Assembly: GCF_000510725.1 (NCBI RefSeq)
Contig: NZ_AZNZ01000004.1
Location: 124,001 to 188,000 of the forward strand
DNA length: 64,000 nt
Direction of reading: 5' to 3'
From: Pseudoxanthomonas sp. J31
GTDB lineage: Bacteria > Pseudomonadota > Gammaproteobacteria > Xanthomonadales > Xanthomonadaceae
The position numbers were made by a program, and so were the translations under genes. The notes below the pieces were generated by a model. It made no database searches and had not been told where the DNA came from. It saw only the letters and a program-made list of their open reading frames with translations. Positions 48,679 to 58,109 of the stretch are shown here, one piece after another. The stretch's first letter is position 1. Each line of letters begins with the position of its first letter.

Positions 48679-49536
48679 TCAGCCCCCGGCCTGGGCGACC
48701 AGCTTCAGCTGGCCGGGCGCATCCGCCACGTGCAGGGTGTTGCCGGCCAGCGACTCCAGTGGCTGGCGGACGTCGGCTTCCCCGAACCAGTCGACCTGGC
48801 GCCACGGCCCGACGACGTAGGCCTGCCACTTGCCGTACTGGTCGCCGGCGCCGGGCAGGGCGGACGGGATGTAGTGCACCGGGACGCGCAGCCGCCAGTA
48901 CGGGAGCCCGGCGAGCTCGCCGCGGGTCGGCGGCTGGAACGTCCATGCGCGCGCCGCGCGCAATGCGTTGCGGGCGAACAGGTCGCGCCATTTCCCTTCG
49001 CTGCCCGCGTCGGGAATGAAATGCAGGTTGACCTGCTCGTCCACCGCCTCCACCACCTTGCCGTCGGGGCCGATCCTGAGCGCGACGTAGACCACGGCGC
49101 CGCCCCCGTCGCCGGCCGCCAGGGCCGCGCGGGGATACTCCGGCGGGATCAGCCTGCGCCTGCGCAGTTCGTATTCGGTGTCCCGGGCCGCCGGCCGGAA
49201 CGAGACGCTTCCCAGTTCGAGGCGCATGCCCTCGCCCTCGGGCACCGCCCTGAGGTGGATGTCCATGAGGTTGTCCAGGGCCACCGCGCGGCCCTCCAGC
49301 ATCGGCGGCTCGAACTGCCAGCGCGGGATATGCAGGTCCAAGAACCGGCGGACCCCGGCCGGCAGCCGGTCCGGATCCTTCAGCTGGTACTCGCTGGGCT
49401 TGCCGTCGGGCCCGACGACGATCCGGCCGGAAACCAGCATGCCGGCTTCGACCTGCGGCTCGCCGCCGCCCTCCGCCGCCAGCGCCAGGCCCGCAACCAC
49501 CCAGAGCACGACTGCCCACCACCATGGACTGCGCAT
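48679..49536 (-). CDS. Exported protein with two TonB-C-like domains (paralogue 2)
   Basis: A 285-residue paralogue of the preceding gene product. Shared text includes the start RSPWW, IVVGPDGKP, HIPRWQFEPP, DGKVVEAVDEQVNLHF and the end part KWQAYVVGP. The TonB-C-like stretch is PPEYPRAALAAGDGGGAVVYVAL. A signal peptide is present and cleavage near LALAAEGG is likely. Tandem position and strong resemblance indicate a local duplication; they may act as a pair. It is upstream of paralogue 1 by 91 bases and probably on the same mRNA. Confidence 0.72.
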   Translation of the reverse strand: MRSPWWWAVVLWVVAGLALAAEGGGEPQVEAGMLVSGRIVVGPDGKPSEYQLKDPDRLPAGVRRFLDLHIPRWQFEPPMLEGRAVALDNLMDIHLRAVPEGEGMRLELGSVSFRPAARDTEYELRRRRLIPPEYPRAALAAGDGGGAVVYVALRIGPDGKVVEAVDEQVNLHFIPDAGSEGKWRDLFARNALRAARAWTFQPPTRGELAGLPYWRLRVPVHYIPSALPGAGDQYGKWQAYVVGPWRQVDWFGEADVRQPLESLAGNTLHVADAPGQLKLVAQAGG

Positions 49537-49669
49537 GTGGATCCCTCCCTTGGACCGGCGGCGAGGCTAGCACAGGCCCGTGCCGAACCGCCCGCGCGCA
49601 CCGCGGACAGCGGCCAGTCACGTCCGGCCGCCCACGCGGCGCCATCCGCGGCGATAATCGGGCCAATCG

Positions 49670-51520
49670 ATGGACGGCACCTTGCCCGGCAACCTGAGTT
49701 TCGAACTGGCGCTGGTGCTGCTGGCGGCTGCGATCGCGGTCGTGCCGCTGTTCCGCCGGCTGGGCCTGGTGGCGGTGCTGGCCTACCTGGCCACCGGCGT
49801 GCTGCTGGGGCCGCACGGGGTGGGCGCGGTCAGCGACCCGGAGCGGATCCTGGGCGCGTCCGAGCTGGGCGTGATCATGCTGCTGTTCGTGATCGGCCTG
49901 GAGGTGTCCCCCGCGCGCCTGGGCCTGCTGCGGCGGCCGGTGTTCGGCGCCGGGGGCGCCCAGGTGTTCGTGTCGGCGCTGTTCCTGGGCGCGGCCCTGT
50001 TCTTCTACGGCGTGCACTGGAAGGGCGCGCTGGTGGCCGGCCTCGGCCTGGCCCTGTCCTCCACCGCGGTGGGCCTGCAGATGCTGGGCGAGCGCCGCGA
50101 GCTGGGCAGCGACCACGGCCAGCTGGCATTCGCGATCCTGCTGTTCCAGGACCTGGCGGCGATCCCGCTGCTGGCGGTCATCCCGCTGCTGGGGGGTGTC
50201 AAGGACGAGAGCCTGACCTGGGCCATGGTCGGGCACGCGCTGGGCGCGCTGGCGCTGGTGTGGTTCGGCGGGCGCCTGCTGATGCGGCGCGGGCTCAAGG
50301 TGGTGGCCAGCATCCGCACCCCGGAAGTATTCACCGCCACCGCCCTGCTGGCGGTGCTGGGCAGTGCCTGGATCATGCAGCAGGCCGGGCTGAGCCCCGG
50401 CCTGGGCGCGTTCATCGCCGGCGTGCTGCTGGCCGACTCGGAGTACCGGCACGAGCTGGAATCGCAAATCGAGCCGTTCAAGGGCCTGCTGCTGGGCCTG
50501 TTCTTCATCGCCGTGGGCATGGGCATCGACCTGGACCGGATCGCCGCCGAGCCCTGGCTCATCGCCGCCGGCGTGGGCCTGCTGCTGGTGGTGAAGTTCG
50601 GCGTGCTGCTGGGCATCGGCAAGGTGGCGCGGCTGCAGCCCGGGCACGGCCTGCTGCTGGGCGGCACCCTGTGGCTGGGCGGCGAGTTCGCCTTCGTGGT
50701 GTTCCACGAGGCGCTGCGCGTGCGCCTGCTCACCACCGCCGAGTACGACCGCCTGGCGGCGGTGGTCGGCGTGTCGATGGCGCTGATGCCGCTGCTGCTG
50801 ATGGCGCTGGACCGCTACCTGCACCGGCGGCGCGAGGAGCAGCCGCCGGCGCCGGCGCCACAGTACGACAGCGCCGCGCCCGGGGTCGAGAAGCCGCAGG
50901 TGCTGATCGCCGGGGTCGGCCGCTTCGGCCAGATCGTGGCGCGGGTGCTGGCGGCGCAGAAGATCCCGTACGTGGCCCTGGACCGCAGTCCGCAACGGGT
51001 GGAGGACGTGCGCCGCAGCGGCGGCCGCATCTTCTACGGCGACCCCACCCGCTCGGACCTGCTGCGCGCCGCCGGCGCCGAGCACGTCAAGGTGTTCGTG
51101 ATCTGTGCCGACGAGCCGGAGACCACGCTGCAGGCGGTGCGCCTGATCCGCCGCCAGTACCCGCAGGCGCGGGTGCTGGCGCGCGCGCGCGACCGCCAGC
51201 ACGCCTGGCGGCTGATGGACCTGGGCACCGAGCCCTACCGCGAACTGCTGGGCACCAGCCTGGAAGTGGCCGGGCGGGTGCTGTGCGAGCTGGGCATGCC
51301 CGAAGCGCAGGCGGCCGAGCACGTGCGCCGCTTCCGCGCCCACGACGAGGCCCTGCTGCAGGAGCAGTACCTGGTCTACGACGACGAGGACGCGCTCAAG
51401 CGCAGTGCGCAGCAGGCACGCGCCGAGCTGGTGCGGCTGTTCGAGGCCGATGCCGGGGCCCCGGCGGTCAGCCGTCCGGCGCAGGACGCGCCGCCGGCCC
51501 CGCCCTCCGACAGGGACTGA
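49670..51520 (+). CDS. Kef-type K+/H+ antiporter (CPA2 with RCK domain)
   Basis: A 616-residue protein. Residues about 1-390 hold the CPA2 membrane domain with about twelve helices: GVLLGPHGVGAV, FVIGLEVSPARLGLLRR, ALSSTAVGLQML and LLFQDLAAIPLL with the transport Asp. Residues about 405-540 are a cytoplasmic RCK domain (VLIAGVGRFGQIVARVL). KefB/KefC proteins let potassium out in response to glutathione adducts of toxic electrophiles, which fits the glutathione and formaldehyde genes elsewhere in the window. The exact Kef type cannot be fixed. GATAAT at 49653-49658 is very close to the ATG. Confidence 0.9.
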   Translation: MDGTLPGNLSFELALVLLAAAIAVVPLFRRLGLVAVLAYLATGVLLGPHGVGAVSDPERILGASELGVIMLLFVIGLEVSPARLGLLRRPVFGAGGAQVFVSALFLGAALFFYGVHWKGALVAGLGLALSSTAVGLQMLGERRELGSDHGQLAFAILLFQDLAAIPLLAVIPLLGGVKDESLTWAMVGHALGALALVWFGGRLLMRRGLKVVASIRTPEVFTATALLAVLGSAWIMQQAGLSPGLGAFIAGVLLADSEYRHELESQIEPFKGLLLGLFFIAVGMGIDLDRIAAEPWLIAAGVGLLLVVKFGVLLGIGKVARLQPGHGLLLGGTLWLGGEFAFVVFHEALRVRLLTTAEYDRLAAVVGVSMALMPLLLMALDRYLHRRREEQPPAPAPQYDSAAPGVEKPQVLIAGVGRFGQIVARVLAAQKIPYVALDRSPQRVEDVRRSGGRIFYGDPTRSDLLRAAGAEHVKVFVICADEPETTLQAVRLIRRQYPQARVLARARDRQHAWRLMDLGTEPYRELLGTSLEVAGRVLCELGMPEAQAAEHVRRFRAHDEALLQEQYLVYDDEDALKRSAQQARAELVRLFEADAGAPAVSRPAQDAPPAPPSDRD

Positions 51521-51541
51521 GCCGCGGCCTTGCCGGCGCGC

Positions 51542-54500
51542 TCAGTTGCGCGGCTGGTTGAGGAAGCGCGCCATCGACACCCCGGTGGCCTGGTGCGCGG
51601 GCACGAACTCGGCGGCCACGTCGACGAAGCCGCGCATCACCGCGATGTCGCGCGGGGTGCGGTTGAGGGTGTCGCGCAGGTCCGGGTCGGCGCCGGCGCG
51701 CAGCAGGCGCTGGACCACCGCGCGCAAGCCGTGCAGCGCCGCCAGGTGCAGCGGGCCGAAGCCGCGCGGGTCCTGCGCGTCCAGCGACACGTCCTCCTCC
51801 AGCAGGCGCTCCAGGCCGGCCAGGACCACGTTCTCGTCGCAGGCGCTGCCGGGCTCGGCGCGCGCGCCCAGCAGCAGCAGCAGCGGGGTGACCCCGCCGG
51901 CGGCCGGCTGGTCGGGCTCGGCACCGGCCAGCAGCAGGGTGTCCAGCAGCGCCAGCAGGCGCGGGCGGTCGCGCCCGGTGAAGCCGTACAGCGCGGCGCA
52001 GTGCAGCGGCGCCAGGCCCTGGCTGTCGCCGGCGGAGACATCGGCGCCGGCGGTGAGCAGGCGCGCGGCCACGTCGGCCAGGCCCAGGGCCGAGGCCAGC
52101 ATCAGCACGGTGACCCCGCCCGGCAGGCGGTGCTCGAGGTCGGCGCCGGCATCCAGCAGGGCCGAGACGATGCCCAGCTGGCGCATGCTCACCGCCGCCG
52201 ACAGCGGGGTGGCGCCGCTGTTGGCGGCGTGCTGCGGATTGGCGCCGCGCGCCAGCAGCAGGTCCACCACCGCGGCATGGCCGCCGCCGGCGGCGCGCAG
52301 CAGGCCGGTGCAGCCCTGGGCGTCGGTGGAGTCGACCGCGAAGCCCAGGTCCAGCAGGCGGCGCACCGCGTCGGCGTCGCCGGCCATCGCCGCGGCCGGG
52401 ACGTCGGCCGGGCGCAGCGGGCGCCCGGGCAGCTGCCAGCCGCGCCAGTCCAGCCAGTCGGCCAGGTCGCGGCGGCCGCTGGCCAGGGCCACGCCCAGCG
52501 GGGTCTGGCCATCGGCGGCACGCGCCTCCGGCGAGGCACCCTGGGCGACCAGGCGCAGCAGCGCCGATTCGCGGCCCAGCGCAGCGGCCAGGTGCAGGGC
52601 GGTCATGCCGTGGCTGTCGCGGGCCTCGCGGTCCACGCCGGCGTCCAGCAGGGCGTCCAGCAGGCGCAGCCAGCCCAGGCGCACGGCCAGGGACAGCGCC
52701 GGGTCGCCCGCCGGCGAGGGCGCGAACGGATCGGCGCCGGCGCCGAACAGTTCCAGCGCCAGCTGTTCGTGGCCGCGGGCGGCCTCGTCGCGCTGCACGC
52801 AGGCGGCGAGGAAGCGGGCCAGGCCGCCGGCGCCGGCCGGCGAGGCACCGTGGCGCAGCAGCAGCTGGATCGCGGCGGCGGCCTCGCCGCCGCGGCCGAG
52901 CAGGGCCGACAGCACGGTATGGCCGTCGACCAGGGTTTCCGGATCGGCGCCCTGCTCCAGCAGCCAGGCCAGCGCTTCCGGGCGGGCCTGCAGCTCGCGC
53001 TCGTGCAGCAGTCCGCCCAGTTCGGCCGGGCTGCACAGCCGCGCCAGCGCCGGCAGGCCGTCCATGCGCCCGGCCAGCAGGCCTTCGCGCAGCAGCGCCA
53101 GCGGCGGGCGCGCATCGGCCTCGGCCGGCGCGGCGGCCACGCTGTCGGCCACCGCCAGCGGCAGCGGGTAGCCCGGGTCGAGCGCGGCCACGATCGCCCA
53201 GCGCCCGGCCTCGGCGGCGGCGTCCACCGCGCGGCGGCCGCTGGCATCGGGCACCGCCGGATCCACGCCGGCCTGCAGCAGGCGCCGCACCAGCGGCAGC
53301 GAAGGCTGCTCGGCACTGGCCGCCAGCAGCAGCGCGTTGCGCCCGGAGGCGTCCACCGCGGCCACGTCGACCCCGATCGCCAGCAGCTGTTCCAGCACCT
53401 CGGCGTGCTGGCCGCGCGCGGCCTCCAGCCAGGGCGTGCGCCCGGCCTCGTCGGCGCGGTGCGGATCGGCGCCGGCGGCCAGCAGCGCCGCCACGATCCC
53501 GGCGTGGCCGGCCAGCGCGGCCTCGTGCAGGGCGGTGCGCCCGCCGCGGCCGGTGGCGCCCACCCGCGCCTTGAACTTCAGCAGCAGCTGCACCCCGGCC
53601 GGATCGTCCTCGTCGCCGCCGGCCGCGGCCAGCAGCGCCGGCTGGCCACCGGGCGGCTCGGGCCGGGCGCCGCGTTCGAGCAGGAACTTGGCCAGGCGCC
53701 AGTTGCCGGCGGCGCAGGCCACGCCCAGCGGCGACAGGCCGTCGTTGTTGAGCGCCTCCAGCTCGGCGCCGGCGTCGCGCAGCAGCGCGGCCACGCCGGG
53801 GTCGGTGCTGCGCGCGGCATGGTGCAGCGGGGAATTGCCTTCGGCGTCGCGGGCGCGCGGGTCGGCGCCGTTGGCCAGCAGGGTCATCACCGCCTCGGGG
53901 CGGCCGTGCCAGCTGTCGCGGGTGGCGGCCAGCAGCGGGCCGGTGCCGCCGGGCGGGTTGAGGTCGACGCCCTGGGCAATCAGCGCGCGCAGCAGGCGCA
54001 GGTCCGGCAGCACCGCGGCCAGCACCGCCAGGCTGCGGCGGTCGCGTTCATCCTCCGGCGGCGGCGCATGCGGGTCGGCACCGGCCTCCAGCAGCTGCAG
54101 GGCCTGGTCGACGCGGCCGGCGCGGGCGGCGGCGTACAGCGCCTCGGCCAGCGCGGCCGGATCTTCCGGTGCCGGCGGCAGCGGCTCCGGTTCGGCCTGC
54201 AGCAGGGTCGCGGCGAGGAAATCCAGCGGCGCGGCGCGCTCGACCGGGGCCGGGGTGCGCTGCAGCCACAGGTGCAGCGGGATCCCGGCCAGGGCCCAGG
54301 CCGCGGCCAGGCCCCAGCGCGTGGCCGGGGCCAGCAGCTGCGGCCAGGCCAGCAGCAGCCAGCCGCCCAGCACCAGGGCGATGGCCAGCGCTGCACCCAG
54401 CCCGGACCAGGTATCGGCCTGCTGCTGCGGCAGCCGGCGCCAGGACGCGCCCGGCGCGGCGCCCTCGCCCTCCACGGCGCGCCACACCGGCCAGGTGCGC

Positions 54501-54856
54501 CACAGTGCGAGCACCAGCAGGGCCGCCATCAGGCTGGTGCCCAGCGCGGCGCCGAGGCTGGCGTGGGCACGCAGCGCCTGCAGCGGCCAGGCCAGCAGCA
54601 GCGCCGCCAGGGCCAGCCCGGCGCCCCAGGCCAGCAACGGCCCCGGCAGCGCGGCCGGCAGTGCGCGCGGACTGGCCGGCAGCGCGCGGGTACCGCGCCA
54701 CCACGACAGGCCCGCGGCCAGCAGCGCCTGCGCCAGCAGGCCGGCGACCACCGCGACCGCGCCACCGAAGCCGGCCAGCGCTGCCAGCAGCACGCCGGCC
54801 GCGAGCAGGAACGCGGCCAGCAGCGGGCGGGCGGGACGGGAAACGGGCTCAGCCAT
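51542..54856 (-). CDS. Giant membrane-anchored ankyrin-repeat protein
   Basis: A 1104-residue protein. The first about 195 residues contain five or six hydrophobic helices separated by short loops, one loop rich in Arg and Gln. Residues about 225-1095 hold about 24 ankyrin-type units, such as [20 protein letters not shown] and [20 protein letters not shown]. Some in the middle are degenerate. The repeats would be a cytoplasmic protein-binding solenoid. Its start overlaps the ycgL stop by eight bases. No partner or function can be read from the sequence, although many bacterial ankyrin proteins serve stress or secretion roles. Confidence 0.88.
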   Translation of the reverse strand: MAEPVSRPARPLLAAFLLAAGVLLAALAGFGGAVAVVAGLLAQALLAAGLSWWRGTRALPASPRALPAALPGPLLAWGAGLALAALLLAWPLQALRAHASLGAALGTSLMAALLVLALWRTWPVWRAVEGEGAAPGASWRRLPQQQADTWSGLGAALAIALVLGGWLLLAWPQLLAPATRWGLAAAWALAGIPLHLWLQRTPAPVERAAPLDFLAATLLQAEPEPLPPAPEDPAALAEALYAAARAGRVDQALQLLEAGADPHAPPPEDERDRRSLAVLAAVLPDLRLLRALIAQGVDLNPPGGTGPLLAATRDSWHGRPEAVMTLLANGADPRARDAEGNSPLHHAARSTDPGVAALLRDAGAELEALNNDGLSPLGVACAAGNWRLAKFLLERGARPEPPGGQPALLAAAGGDEDDPAGVQLLLKFKARVGATGRGGRTALHEAALAGHAGIVAALLAAGADPHRADEAGRTPWLEAARGQHAEVLEQLLAIGVDVAAVDASGRNALLLAASAEQPSLPLVRRLLQAGVDPAVPDASGRRAVDAAAEAGRWAIVAALDPGYPLPLAVADSVAAAPAEADARPPLALLREGLLAGRMDGLPALARLCSPAELGGLLHERELQARPEALAWLLEQGADPETLVDGHTVLSALLGRGGEAAAAIQLLLRHGASPAGAGGLARFLAACVQRDEAARGHEQLALELFGAGADPFAPSPAGDPALSLAVRLGWLRLLDALLDAGVDREARDSHGMTALHLAAALGRESALLRLVAQGASPEARAADGQTPLGVALASGRRDLADWLDWRGWQLPGRPLRPADVPAAAMAGDADAVRRLLDLGFAVDSTDAQGCTGLLRAAGGGHAAVVDLLLARGANPQHAANSGATPLSAAVSMRQLGIVSALLDAGADLEHRLPGGVTVLMLASALGLADVAARLLTAGADVSAGDSQGLAPLHCAALYGFTGRDRPRLLALLDTLLLAGAEPDQPAAGGVTPLLLLLGARAEPGSACDENVVLAGLERLLEEDVSLDAQDPRGFGPLHLAALHGLRAVVQRLLRAGADPDLRDTLNRTPRDIAVMRGFVDVAAEFVPAHQATGVSMARFLNQPRN

Positions 54857-55106
54857 GGGCCGCGTCCGGGGTACCGGGGACCGGCGGGAACTGGATGTGG
54901 AAGCCCTGCGCGGCCAGGTTGGCGCGCACGACCGCGGCGTCGGCCCGCGCCAGGCGGCGCTCCGGGGTCAACGCGACCTCGAGGACGAATTCCAGCTGGC
55001 CAAGGCCCTGCGCCACCGCCGCGGGCAGGCGCGAGAACCCGTCGCGTTCGGCCAGGAATACGTAGGTGTCTGCTCGGCGGCGGCTCTTGTAGACGTAGGC
55101 TTGCAT
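54849..55106 (-). CDS. YcgL domain-containing protein
   Basis: An 85-residue protein of the YcgL/DUF709 family. It begins [18 protein letters not shown], and [19 protein letters not shown] in the middle is typical. No clear function is known to me. ATG at 55106 was chosen because longer in-frame starts add unrelated residues. It is followed by the ankyrin gene with an eight-base overlap. Confidence 0.85.
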   Translation of the reverse strand: MQAYVYKSRRRADTYVFLAERDGFSRLPAAVAQGLGQLEFVLEVALTPERRLARADAAVVRANLAAQGFHIQFPPVPGTPDAAHG

Positions 55107-55252
55107 GCGCGCGGTCGCGCCCGGCCCCGGGGGAAACGTAAGAACCTCGGGATTGTGGAGGAAATGTCGCAGGTGCGGAAGCGCGGCAATGCCTGGGGCG
55201 TCGTTCATCCTGGTGAAGCCGGCAGGCACGCGGCGGCAACAGGCGCAGTGGC

Positions 55253-55258
55253 TATACT
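55253..55258 (+). promoter_or_regulatory. -10 element for the aryl polyene ketosynthase operon
   Basis: TATACT lies 30 bases before the ketosynthase start. No clear -35 is seen, so the promoter may need an activator. Confidence 0.4.
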
Positions 55259-55288
55259 CCCGCGCCTCCTGCCCGCCAGTCGCTGCCC

Positions 55289-56497
55289 TTGCTCACGCAC
55301 TCCCGTCCGGCGCCCGTCGCGCCCGTGGCCATCACCGCCTTCACCGCCACCACCGCGCTTGGCGCCGGGCTGCAGGCGCAGCACGAGGCGCTCGTGCAGC
55401 GCCGTGGCGGACTGCGCCGCAACGACCTGCCGGGGCGGCCGCTGGAGTGCTGGATCGGCCGGGTCGAGGGCGTGGAAACGGTGGAACTGCCGGCGGCGCT
55501 GGAAGGCTGGCAGTCGCGCAACCACCGCCTGGCCTGGCTGGGCCTGCAGCAGGACGGCTTCCTCGAGGCCGCGCGCGAGGCCGTGGCGCGCCATGGTGCG
55601 GCGCGGGTGGCGGTGGTGATCGGCACTTCCACCTCCAGCATCGGCGAAACCGAGGAGGCCTATACCCGGCTGGAGGACGGCCGCTTCCCGGCCGACCTGA
55701 CGCGGCTGAAGGTGCACTGCCCGGACGCCGCCTCCGGTTTCGTGGGCGCGGCCACCGGCGCCGCCGGCCCGACCCTCACCGTGGCCACCGCCTGCTCCTC
55801 CAGCGCCAAGGTGTTCGCCCATGCCGCGCGCCTGATGCAGGCCGGCCTCGCCGATGCAGCCATCGTCGGCGGCGTGGACACCCTGTGCGGCAGCGTGCTG
55901 TACGGCTTCAACGCGCTGCAGCTGGTCTCGGCGCAGCCCTGCCGGCCGTTCGACGCCGCGCGCGACGGTTTGTCGCTGGGCGAGGCCGCCGGCTTCGCCC
56001 TGCTCGAACGCCAGGCCGAACCCGCCCGCGTGCGCGCCTGGCTGTCCGGCTACGGCGAATCCTCCGACGCCTACCACATGTCCTCGCCGCACCCGGAAGG
56101 CCTGGGCGCGCGGCGGGCGATGCAGGACGCGCTGGCGCGTGCCGGCCTGGCGCCGGACGACATCGGCTACCTGAGCCTGCACGGCACCGCCACCCCGGCC
56201 AACGACAGCGTCGAGGCGGCGGCGGTGGCGGCGCTGTTCCCGCCAACCCTGCATGCCAGCTCGACCAAGGGCTGGACCGGCCATACCCTCGGCGCGGCCG
56301 GCATCGTCGAGTCCGCGTTCGCGCTGCTGGCGCTGGAGCACGGGCTGTTGCCGGGCACCCTCAACAGCGCCGTGCCCGACCCGGTGTGCGGCCCGCAGAT
56401 CCGTTTCGACAATGCCCGCGCCGACATCGCCCATGCGATGAACAACGCCTTCGGCTTCGGCGGCAACAACTGTTCGCTGGTGTTCTCGCGCCCATGA
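55289..56497 (+). CDS. Beta-ketoacyl-ACP synthase of the aryl polyene cluster
   Basis: A 402-residue thiolase-fold condensing enzyme. The triad is complete: Cys169 in [10 protein letters not shown], His298 in LSLHGTATP, and His332 in [10 protein letters not shown]. It would extend the polyene chain on an acyl carrier protein using malonyl units. TTG at 55289 is used; GTG at 55325 (starting VAITAF) is an equally plausible start, and neither has a good ribosome binding site. It is the first of four rightward genes; its stop overlaps the start of the next gene. Confidence 0.92.
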   Translation: MLTHSRPAPVAPVAITAFTATTALGAGLQAQHEALVQRRGGLRRNDLPGRPLECWIGRVEGVETVELPAALEGWQSRNHRLAWLGLQQDGFLEAAREAVARHGAARVAVVIGTSTSSIGETEEAYTRLEDGRFPADLTRLKVHCPDAASGFVGAATGAAGPTLTVATACSSSAKVFAHAARLMQAGLADAAIVGGVDTLCGSVLYGFNALQLVSAQPCRPFDAARDGLSLGEAAGFALLERQAEPARVRAWLSGYGESSDAYHMSSPHPEGLGARRAMQDALARAGLAPDDIGYLSLHGTATPANDSVEAAAVAALFPPTLHASSTKGWTGHTLGAAGIVESAFALLALEHGLLPGTLNSAVPDPVCGPQIRFDNARADIAHAMNNAFGFGGNNCSLVFSRP

Positions 56498-57273
56498 CCA
56501 CGCCCCTCACCGCCGCGATCGAAGGCATCGGCCTGTGGGCCCCGGGCGTCCCGTCCTGGGAGGCCTTCGTCGGCCTGCACCGCGGCGCCGGGGCGCCGGA
56601 AGCGGCGCCCGCGCGGCCGGCACCCACGCTGCTGCCGCCCAACGAGCGCCGGCGCGCGCCGGACACGGTGCTGGTCGCGCTGCAGGCGGCCCAGGCCGCG
56701 TGCGAGGCCGCCGGCCGCGACCCGGCCAGCCTGCCCTCGGTGTTCACCTCCACCTACGGCGAGCTGGCGATCACCGACAACATGTGCGCCACCCTGGCGC
56801 GCGCCCCCACCGAGGTCTCGCCGACCCGCTTCCACAATTCCGTGCACAACGCCGCCGCCGGCTACTGGACCATCGGCACCGGGGCGATGGAGCCGGCCAC
56901 CGCGATCAGCGCCGGCCAAGCCAGCTTCGCCATGGGCCTGGTGGAGGCGCTGGCGCAGCTGGAGGCCGGGGCGCAGGCGGTGCTCCTCGTCGCCTACGAC
57001 GGCCCGGCGGTGGGCCCGCTCAACGATGTGCTGGACAGCCAGGGCCTGCTTGGCGTGGCCCTGGTGCTGGCGCGGCCGGCGGCCGGCGACCGCCTGCGCC
57101 TGTCGCTGCAACCGGGCGAGGCCACGCCCGCGGCGCCGCCGGCCGCGGTGGCCGCCGGCAACGCCATGGCCCCGGCGCTGGTGCTGCTGGAGGCGATCGC
57201 CGCCGACGCCGCGCAAGCGGTGGTGGCCGCCGGCGACGGCCGCGGCCTGCGCATCGGGCTGGGCCATGGCTGA
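56494..57273 (+). CDS. Ketosynthase-like chain length factor (ketoacyl-synt_2)
   Basis: A 259-residue partial ketosynthase fold. It matches the short N-terminal-domain group found in aryl polyene clusters, where it partners a full ketosynthase as chain-length factor. The nucleophilic position reads AISAGQAS, so the active cysteine is lost. Other segments are FTSTYGELAITDNMC and FHNSVHNAAAGYW. Its ATG overlaps the ketosynthase stop by four bases, and its stop overlaps the glycosyltransferase start by eight, so all three are translationally coupled. Confidence 0.88.
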   Translation: MTTPLTAAIEGIGLWAPGVPSWEAFVGLHRGAGAPEAAPARPAPTLLPPNERRRAPDTVLVALQAAQAACEAAGRDPASLPSVFTSTYGELAITDNMCATLARAPTEVSPTRFHNSVHNAAAGYWTIGTGAMEPATAISAGQASFAMGLVEALAQLEAGAQAVLLVAYDGPAVGPLNDVLDSQGLLGVALVLARPAAGDRLRLSLQPGEATPAAPPAAVAAGNAMAPALVLLEAIAADAAQAVVAAGDGRGLRIGLGHG

Positions 57274-58027
57274 TCCGCGCAGGACCGCAGTGGTGATCCC
57301 GGCCCTCAACGAAGTGCTGCGGATCCGCGACGTCGTCACCCAGACCCTGGCGCACTGCCCATGGGTGATCGTGGTCGACGACGGCTCCACCGACGGCACC
57401 GCCGAGCGCCTGCGCGATCTGCCGGTGACCGTGCTGCGCCACGGCCTGCGCCGCGGCAAGGGCGCGGCCCTGCGCACCGGTTTCGCCGAGGCGCTGGCGC
57501 GTGGCGCCACCGGGGTGCTGACCATCGACGGCGACGGCCAGCACGACCCCTCCGACCTGCCGCGCCTGCTGGCCGCGGCGGCGCGCCACCCCAACCACAT
57601 CATCATCGGCGCGCGCCTGCGCCACCGCGCCGCGGCCCCACGCCTGCGGCGCATGGCCAATGCCTTCGGCGACTGGGGCGTGAGCTGGGGCGCCGGCTAC
57701 CGCATCGCCGACAGCCAGAGCGGCCAGCGCTACTACCCGGCGGCGGTGGTCGCGCTGCAGGACGTGCCCGGCGAGGACTTCGTGTTCGAGGCGCAGCTGC
57801 TGATCTCCGCCTCGCGCCAGCTGGGCATCCGCAGCGTGGCGGTGCCGGTGGAGACCCGCTACCGCGGCCAGGACGGCGGCCCGCTGCGGCGCAGCCATTT
57901 CCGCCCGCTGCGCGACCTGTACCGGATCACCTCGCACGTGGTGCGCCAGGTGCTGGCCCATGGCGACGTGTGGCGCGAGTATGCGCGGGTGCGCGCCCAG
58001 GTGCCGCAGATCGACACCACTCCCTGA
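57266..58027 (+). CDS. Family 2 glycosyltransferase
   Basis: A 253-residue GT-A fold enzyme. N-terminal VVIPALNEVLRI, then VVDDGSTDGTAE for the nucleotide-sugar Asp residues, and TIDGDGQHDPSDL containing the DxD-like metal site. FVFEAQLLIS follows. No membrane helix is evident. Within aryl polyene clusters such enzymes are thought to attach a sugar or act on the lipid head group; the acceptor is not known here. Overlaps the upstream gene by eight bases. Confidence 0.9.
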   Translation: MADPRRTAVVIPALNEVLRIRDVVTQTLAHCPWVIVVDDGSTDGTAERLRDLPVTVLRHGLRRGKGAALRTGFAEALARGATGVLTIDGDGQHDPSDLPRLLAAAARHPNHIIIGARLRHRAAAPRLRRMANAFGDWGVSWGAGYRIADSQSGQRYYPAAVVALQDVPGEDFVFEAQLLISASRQLGIRSVAVPVETRYRGQDGGPLRRSHFRPLRDLYRITSHVVRQVLAHGDVWREYARVRAQVPQIDTTP

Positions 58028-58054
58028 AGCGAACCGTTTCACGGCCAACCGTGT

Positions 58055-58083
58055 TTGGCCCGCGGCCGCGTGCGGGCTATAAG
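58055..58083 (+). promoter_or_regulatory. Predicted promoter for the cation/proton antiporter gene
   Basis: TTGGCC (58055-58060) and TATAAG (58078-58083) are separated by 17 bases. The start codon is 27 bases further on with a GGGGAG site. This suggests the antiporter can be expressed apart from the ketosynthase unit. Confidence 0.5.
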
Positions 58084-58109
58084 GGCCTGTCCGCGCACGG
58101 GGAGTAGCG

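Noticed and set aside
51530-55141. A 1203-codon open frame on the plus strand opposite the ankyrin gene
   Set aside because: Mirror of the repeat-rich ankyrin gene; Gln/Arg/Gly-rich nonsense product.
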